This document shows positions 57,236 to 64,000 of a stretch of DNA of 64,000 bases, one piece after another (the stretch's first letter is position 1; every line of letters starts with the position of its first letter). A model generated the notes under the pieces. The model was given only the letters and a program-made list of their open reading frames with translations. It did no database searches and was not told the origin of the DNA. The stretch comes from Crotalaria pallida (lineage: Eukaryota; Streptophyta; Magnoliopsida; Fabales; Fabaceae), in contig CM075652.1 of assembly GCA_037953625.1 (NCBI GenBank), forward strand, positions 38,186,501 to 38,250,500, in the 5' to 3' direction. Position numbers and translations under genes: made by a program.

Positions 57236-60200
57236 TGTAACACCCTTAATTTTCGTCTCCCAAATAACCAAGAAATTAATTATAACAATTATTTTATAAT
57301 TAATTTATATTAATTTTGAAGGTTTTAGTTTTTGTACATTATGTGTTTTTATAAATAAAAATATGAGATATATTTTTATATGGTTATTTTGTACAAAAAT
57401 GTGAATATTGTAATTTAGTCCTTGGGTTGGGACTTAATTGCAACATTAAAAAGGTTTTTGAAGAAAGAGTAATTAAATTATTAATTTTTGAATTTTACCA
57501 GTATGTAACCGGTTAGAAAGGCTTTGTAACCGGTTACACGATGAACTCAGGAAACCTGGATAGTGGACTTTGATGAGTAATCAACCGATTTCACCACGAA
57601 TTGCCACGAACACCCTTCGATTTCCAGTGGGGAATACATGTCGTGCTGCATGTTCATCAATTTCTCTATAAATACTCGATCTGAGAGTCAAATTGAAGGT
57701 TCTTTGATGGAGTGTTGGTGCTAAAGCTGAGTTAGGGTTCTGAGATTCGTCCCTGTAATTCTCCTTCGTTTCTGAGAGGTAGACTGCGAGTGATACACTG
57801 TTACAAAGCTCACATCAAGGGCTTTGTATTGATATAAAGTTTGTGAGTTAAGAGTGTTGGAGCAAGGAGAAATCAATCTGAGAAGGTTGGAGTTAGAGTA
57901 TGTCAACACTGGTTTTTCAGTCCTGGGAAGCTAAGTTTGGCTTCGATTTTGGTAAGCTCATGCTATCCCTTGGTCCCAAATCTTTCTTAATCTCTTGAGC
58001 ATGTTGCAGAGATTAAGTCCTAACTATTTTCCCCAATTTCGATACATGTTTTCTATGTTGAATTCTCTGATTTTGGGAACCCACCAAAGCTGTGTTGCAT
58101 GTCTAGCAGAGAAGGGGAATTAGTGGATTTTGGTGATCAAACTCATTTCTCTGGTAAGTCTTTGTTCTCAATCAATCTAGAGGTAAGGGGGAAGCTTACT
58201 ATTTGCTAGAATGAGAATAAATTGTGGTAGAACATAGGATGAGTCACCAAGAGACTCAAAGGGCATAAATTAAAATGGTTAAGTGGCTTGGAGGCCAATC
58301 TGAGCTCAATTGTGGTTATGAGCAATGTTATCTAGATGCATGCAAGCTATATTGATGTTGGATTCATGACTTATTTGGATATTATGTGAATTGATGCATT
58401 AAGTTGTGCAATATGTGCAATTATGTGCAATTTGAGTATCTAAATTGAATGCATGCAAGATAGATATGTTTCTGTGGCTGAACATACTAGTATTAAGGTA
58501 TGTGAACTCTTTTGATTATTGAAATTGGTTAGATTTGAGTATTGAAAAGAAGGGTATGCAAAACCTCATTTTTCAATGTACAGACTGCATAATCTAACCG
58601 GTTAGTCGAAATTTGTAACCAGTTAGATACTGTCAATTTTCAAAGAAAATGAATTTCTGAAATTGACCAAGTTTCCATACCATTTGTACTCAAGTTTAAG
58701 CTATAATTTCATACAAAGACCAATCTAAAACTATGTGATTGAGCACTGTTTGGTTTAGATTGGAAGTGATGAGTTAATACCTTAATATCAAATGATAATT
58801 TCAAGAGGAAATTATGCATAAATGAAATTGGATTATGACTTAGATCTTTTGAATGATATTATGTGTTGAACTTGAGGTATTCTGTTATGCTAAGACCTTG
58901 TTATTGGATTGAGTAGAGAATTCAAGAAAAGACTCTTTGAAAATCAGTGGTTTTGTATTCAGGTCTGTAATTCTAACCGGTTACGCGATGATGTAACCGA
59001 TTAGTACCTGAAACTTAAAAATAAAAGTTAAGTTTTTAAGTAAGGATTGTTTATACCAATGATATATTCTCTCAATCCAAGTCTATGAGCATATGTTAAA
59101 CTTAAATTCAAAGGTAAATTTTATAAGTAAAGCCATACCTCAAGATATCATTCCGAAGTTGTGTCTTCTAAGTCATAATAATGGAATTAATGGGAACATG
59201 ACCCTGCACTCTGGGAGTGGTGCTTGATTATATTCCAAGTATGGTTTGCGATACGTTCTGGGAACGTGTGTAGTGTTCTAGGAACACGTTGGCATAATAA
59301 TAGAATTAAAGATAAAACCAAACTTGATGATTGTGCATTCATATAGAATGGAAGTTTGGTTGGTAGGAACGTTTATCATATTCTGGGAATATGAGGAGAG
59401 TACTCCGGGAGTACCAAATTTGTAACCTACTTGATGACACATTCTGGGAATGTGGCCAGTGTCTGGGACCTGGTTATATACGTTCTGGGAACGTATGTTA
59501 GTGTTCTGGGAACACATTGATATGCAACCTACTTGATGACACATTCTGGAAATGTGGCCAGTGTCCGGGACCTGGTTTTTATTCGTTCTGGGAACGTGAT
59601 GCACACTCTGGGAGTGATGCTTATTATTCCAAGTATGGTTTGCTACATGTTCTGGGAACGTGGTGCACACTCTGGGAGTGATGCTTATTTATCCAAGTAT
59701 GGTTTGGCATTACGTTCTGGGAACGAATGTCAGTGTTCCGAGAACACAACGGTGTATTGGATGGACGTCCAAGATGGACTTTGTTAGAGGCCTCAGTTGT
59801 GGAAGGAAATCATGCATCATGCCACCTGCATTGAAAGAATTATTAAGATTAACCGGGTGTGCTCATATGATTATGCATCATGATTTGCTACATGTTGACT
59901 TGTGGATGTTAGTTTTATTCCCATTTGATTATGCGAATATGTATAGCTAACCCCCAAGCCCTTATTAGGTGTTGATCGTGCATCTAGATTGCACAAAAGT
60001 CAGTGAAGGGAGATGTCCTTTGGGTGCATGCAGAATATAGAAAGTATGGGTTGGGAACCCTTTGTGCAGATATCGAGGATCCGGCCAGCTGAATATATGG
60101 ACAGAGGACCAGTGACTAGCTCTATAACATCTCTATTTTTAATAGTATTTATATGATACACATTTTGAAAGAGGTATCATAAAATGAATTTGGTTTCATA

Positions 60201-60454
60201 ATAATATTTATTTGGTATCCATGGACTTGTTACACTTGATATATTTTGGGGGCATAATATGATTACTTTACTATGTTTTCGCAAACTCTGATTTTGTTAG
60301 TCAACCTCATTATTAATCAAGTGTTTGTGAAAAGGAGTTTTCAAGGGAAGGGAAAATTCTTATTTTTAGATCTTTTTCCAACGATAACAAGTCCAAGTAT
60401 TCATAAACTTCTTACTTTTCTTATAAAGTAAGATGATATACAAGGAGTGTTACA
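57236..60454 (+). repeat. 3' LTR of C
   Basis: TGTAACACCCTT to GGAGTGTTACA, followed by AATTG. Hairpin array at 59216-59747. Differences from the 5' LTR are scattered single bases. One palindrome that is TAACTGGTTA in the 5' LTR is TAACCGGTTA here. Confidence 0.93.
59216..59747 (+). repeat. Hairpin array in the 3' LTR of C
   Basis: Same units and order as 52435-52965, with isolated changes that alter single arms (for example ATGTTC/GAACGT in one LTR and ACGTTC/GAACGT in the other). Confidence 0.88.
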
Positions 60455-60459
60455 AATTG

Positions 60460-60887
60460 AGTCCTCAAAATTTCAACATAAACTTTTGAATTAATTCTTT
60501 TTTTGAAAATTTCAATGCAAACCTTTTTTTTATTTTATTTTTTTATTTTTTATAAATAAATGCCAAAAATAACTTAATACACCTGAATTAGAAAATAAAG
60601 GGTCCAAATAAACTCTTTTTTATTTTATTTAAAAAAATCAATTATAACAACTTAAGGATAAAAATCTAATTAACCAAAATATTTACAAAATTAATTTTTC
60701 ACCCCGGACAAAATTGGGTGGCTACAGCTGCCCCTCTTTACTAGTTTCTTAACAGAGAGCAGGCAAATCAGGGTTTGCATGCTATCATGGTAAGGAACGA
60801 GTAAAAAAATAGACACCGATTTTGTTCGGGAAGAAACAAGAAACATACATGAACTGGAAGTTTGATAGAAACAGAACTGGTTGATGA
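60460..60887. other. AT-rich flank of C leading into the tandem array
   Basis: T- and A-rich DNA, then ACAAAATTGGGTGGCTACAG and GCTGCCCCTCTTTACTAG. I suspect this is the untranslated part of another retroelement, but I cannot assign it. No gene. Confidence 0.4.
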
Positions 60888-62429
60888 TGATTCTTTAGCA
60901 TTTCTGCCAGGATATCATGAAAAGCCTAATATTAATGATGATTCTTCGACATTTTTGTCAGGATATCACGAAAGCCTAATAACAACGAGATTCTTCGACA
61001 TTTCGGTCAGGATATCACGAAAGCCTAATAACGAGATTCTTCGACATTTTTGTCAGGATATCATGAAAACCTAATAACAACGAGATTCTTCGACATTTCT
61101 GTCAGGATATCACGAAAGCCTAATAACAATGAGATTCTTCGACATTTCCGTCAGGATATCACGAAAGCCTAATAACAACGTAATAACAACTAAATTCTTC
61201 GACATTTCTGTCAGGATATCACGAAAGCCTAATAACAACGAGATTCTTCGACATTTCTGTCAGGATATCACGAAAGCCTAACCAACATCAAAATGACTTT
61301 AGCGTTTATGTCGGGCGTCAAAAGACCCAAAATGATTTTCGACATTTCTGTCGGGGCATCAAAAAGCCCAACCAATATCAAAATGACTTTAGCATTTATG
61401 CTGGGCGTCAAAAGACCCAAAATGATTTTCGACATTTCTGCCGGGGCATCAAAAAGCCCAATCAACATCAAATTGACTTTAGCGTTTATGCTGGGCGTCA
61501 AAAGACCCAATAAGATTTTTGACATTTCTGTCGAGGCATCAAAAAGCTCAACCAACATCAAAATGACTTTAGCGTTTATGTCGGGCGTCAAAAGACCCAA
61601 AATGATTTTCGACATTTCTGCGGGGCATCAAAAAGCCCAACCAACATCAAAATGACTTTAGAGCTTATGTCGGGGGTCAAAAGACCCAAAATGATTTTCT
61701 ACATTTCTGCCGGGGCATCAAAAAGCCCAACCAACATCAAAATGACTTTAGCGTTTACGCTGGGCGTCAAAAGACCAAAAATGATTTTCGACATTTCTGT
61801 CGGGGCATCAAAAAGCCCAACCAACATCAAAATGACTTTAGCGCTCATGCTGGGCGTCAAAAAACCCAAAATGATTTTTGACATTTCTGCCAGGGCATTA
61901 AAAAGCCCAATAACAACTATGATTCTTCAGCGTTTCCGCCAGGATATCACGAAAGCCTAATGACAACGATGATGCTTCGACATTTCTGTTAGGATATCAC
62001 GAAAGCCTAATAACAACGATGATGTTTCGACATTTCTGTCAGGCTATCACTTCGACATTTCTGTCAGGATATCACGAAAGCCTAATAATAATGATGATTC
62101 TTCGACATTTCTGTCAGGATATCACGAAAGCCTAACCAATATCAAAATGACTTTCGGCGTTTGTGCCGGGCGTCAAAAGACCCAAAATGTTTTTCGACAT
62201 CTCTGTCGGGGCATCAAACATCCCAACCAACATCAAAATGACTTCAGCGTTTATGCCGGGTGTCAAAAAACCCAAAATGATTTTTGACATTTCTGCTAGG
62301 GCATCAAAAAGCCCAATAATAACTATGATTCTTCAGTGTTTCTGCTAGGATATCTTGAAATTCTAATGACAATGATGATTCTTCGACATTTCTGTCAGGA
62401 TATCACGAAAGCCTAACCAACATCAAAAT
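60888..62429. repeat. Tandem array of 49-bp and 90-bp units
   Basis: About seven 49-bp units (TTCGACATTTCTGTCAGGAT then ATCACGAAAGCCTAATAACA) at 60890-61275, then seven 90-bp units at 61289-61915, then mixed units to 62429. Starts of successive 90-bp units are 61291, 61381, 61471, 61561, 61650, 61740 and 61830. Each 90-bp unit is a dimer of two diverged 45-bp halves, one GACATTTCTGTCGGGGCATC, the other GCGTTTATGTCGGGCGTC. Because 90 is a multiple of 3, long frames stay open on both strands; I do not call them genes. Confidence 0.88.
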
Positions 62430-64000
62430 TGTTGGAAACCAACAAGCGGCTCAATATAGTCTAGAGGGGGGGTGAATAGAATATTGAAGCCTTATTACAG
62501 ATTTTTCGTCCACCTAAGAGAATGGTTTTATGAAAATAAGTTTTCTTAAAAATTCAAGTCAGATTACTCGAGTAACTCAAGACTTCACTCGAGTAATACG
62601 CAAGCAAAAATAATTTCACTCGAGTATTCAGCAAATTACTCGAGTATTACGAAAGCTATTTTTAAATCACTCGAGTAACAGAAAACCTACTCGAGTATTG
62701 TTCATAAACTGAAAGCAGATTACTCGAGTGACAAGAACTTTACTCGAGTAAACTGGGTAAAATTCAATTAAAACTCAGTTTTCAATGGAGTTCTTCAAGA
62801 ATAACAATGCTATGATGATTCAACAAATTATGAATGATTAATATGAACAATTTCAAGTAATATTAACATGCAATTTCAGATCAAATGAGTAGAATTAAGA
62901 AAACCCCAATTCTAACCTAAAAATGCAATTGTTAATGAATTAATGCAATACAAGGAATGAAAATAAAAGAGACACAAGGATTTATCCTGGTTAACTTTCA
63001 CCCACTTGAAAGCTACTCCAGTCCCCTCTTGAATCAAGAGAGATTCTTCACTAGAAATCTTCAAATGTAGATTTTACAATGTTTTAAGATGCAACTAGAT
63101 TCTTAGTTCTCCTATCTTAAAACCCAACTCAAAGTGTGTACCAAACACTTTGATCTAATCTACCCCTTTTGAGAATTCTAGATTTCCTTGCTAATTGATT
63201 GAAGATGCTTCCAACCAATCCTCTTTTCTTGCTTTGATTTGATCCTCAAAGTCTTCCTTGTGAGATTCTTCACTTGTGTTGAAACTTCAATGATGCAATC
63301 ATAAATTGCAAATCTTCAACAACCACTAAGAACAAAAATTATGATCTCAAGAATATTTGAACAATGAGAGAAATAGAGTGAAGAATGAAAAGTTCTTTGT
63401 TGAATCTTGATAGCTCTTGAAAAGATGTAAAATAGCTCTTGAATTGCTTTTGAAAGTGTATAGAAAATTGTAAGAATGAATGTGTATATGTTGTGAAAGA
63501 GAAAATTAAGTCCTTTTATAATTTTCCAAACACTGATTGAATTACTCGAGTAAACCATATAACTTCACTCGATTAAAACATGTCAGATTAAGTTACTCGA
63601 GTGATGTGTAAACCATTACTCGATTAACCTGTCATGACATAAATTACTCGAGTGACCCAATACTCATTACTCGAGTAAACTGATCAGAATCTGAATAAAA
63701 ACAAGGTTTTTCTAAAAGGATTTTCACAAAACTTTTAATAGAGCTATTTCATCAAGATTTAAAGTATCTTCACTCTTAATCAAACATTATTTAAATATTC
63801 TTAAAATCACCTAAGCTACCCACACCAATGAGATGCATTGCATAAAAACAAAGATTACATTGAAATAGAATTAATAAAAATCCTAATTCTAATCTTCATG
63901 TGGTGTAGCTTGCTTGTTGCCAATGTTGTTGCTTGGAGAGAGATTGTTAGCATCAAAACATGAGAATCCTACAAACTCCCCCTTTTTGATGATGACAAAC
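62430..64000 (-). mobile_element. Third copia SIRE/Maximus-like element: 3' LTR and polypurine tract, cut by window end
   Basis: LTR 62430-63973 (1544 bp), TGTTGGAAACCAACAAGCGG to CCTACA. It carries GAGGGGGGGTGAATAG at the outer end and the block ATCCTGGTTAAC to CCAGTCCCCTC at about 62985-63027. The polypurine tract (plus strand AACTCCCCCTTTTTGATGAT) begins at 63974, so the body lies to the right on the minus strand. It is a different subfamily from 407-11181. It sits inside the tandem array; the left flank is AAAAT. Confidence 0.92.
62563..63690. repeat. Paired CTCGAG palindromes in the third copia LTR
   Basis: Outer cluster 62563-62755 with four pairs and inner cluster 63540-63682 with three pairs. 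Arms are mostly TTACTCGAGTAA or TTACTCGAGTGA. Centre spacings are 20 to 21 bp in the outer cluster and 23 bp in the inner one. Confidence 0.85.

Larger units (their letters stand above)
50454..60454 (+). mobile_element. Tekay/Del-type non-autonomous element C
   Basis: 10.0 kb, plus strand, with perfect target duplication AATTG (50449-50453 and 60455-60459). LTRs 50454-53671 and 57236-60454 (3218 and 3219 bp) are very similar. Primer site and polypurine tract are intact. The 3.56-kb interior has no coding frame but clear remnants of RT and RNase H. The signals needed for reverse transcription are kept while the proteins are lost, so it should have needed proteins from a relative. Confidence 0.93.

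Noticed and set aside
60700..60780. Start of an Ogre element next to the tandem array
   Set aside because: Words such as GCTGCCCCTCTTTACT are suggestive, but no LTR end, primer site or coding domain is visible, so I left it unassigned.
61293..61960. Frames encoding repeats of MTLAFMSGVKRPKMIFDISV
   Set aside because: They follow from a 90-bp tandem unit; frames are open on both strands, a 1-bp loss near 61650 shifts phase, and nothing marks a start or promoter.

Overview
This window is plant nuclear DNA, most likely from a eudicot with a large, repeat-rich genome. It contains plant-specific retrotransposon lineages (Ty1/copia of SIRE/Maximus type, Ty3/gypsy chromovirus of Tekay/Del type, Ty3/gypsy Tat type), AT-rich spacers and no cellular gene. 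I saw no tRNA, rRNA or host protein-coding gene. The species cannot be fixed from the sequence.

Layout, left to right. (1) 1-36088 is one Tekay-type chromovirus copy, D (minus strand, left end outside the window), split by nested insertions. A copia element of SIRE/Maximus type (407-11181, minus, TSD ATGTT) and a Tat-type gypsy element A (12699-28919, plus) sit in its left LTR. A second Tat element B (21912-28893, minus, TSD GACAT) sits in the 3' LTR of A, and a solo copia LTR (22565-24121, TSD GTAAG) sits in B. The nest is four levels deep. (2) 36089-37719 holds an old Tekay LTR relic, a three-copy degenerate repeat and plain AT-rich DNA. (3) 37720-49396 is a Tekay chromovirus E (minus) with a nearly complete Gag-Pol frame, a chromodomain, damaged integrase and a substituted catalytic residue in RT. 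(4) 49397-50453 is an AT-rich degenerate tandem repeat. (5) 50454-60454 is Tekay copy C (plus, TSD AATTG), with well-preserved LTRs around a non-coding interior that is shared with D. (6) 60888-62429 is a 49-bp/90-bp tandem array, cut at 62430 by another copia element whose LTR and polypurine tract run to the window end.

How the parts relate. C and D have similar interiors that carry the same ruined remnants of RT and RNase H. They look like a non-autonomous family mobilised in trans by a coding relative such as E. A and B share a nonsense codon in integrase. Both also carry an antisense, apparently spliced gene (Transposase_28-like plus coiled coil) between pol and the 3' LTR, as in Grande/Retand-type elements. 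The copia element has an extra sense ORF downstream of pol, in the env-like position.

Most unusual signal. Unrelated LTR families (copia and Tekay) are both studded with pairs of short palindromes spaced 20-23 bp centre to centre. The palindrome differs by family: ACTCGAGT cores in copia, TAACCGGTTA in Tekay, and an ATCGAT-type pair at the same LTR position in the old Tekay relic. Tekay LTRs also carry an array of up to about 17 small hairpins with a constant core TCYGGGA and different, self-complementary arms. Neither signal is explained by standard LTR features.
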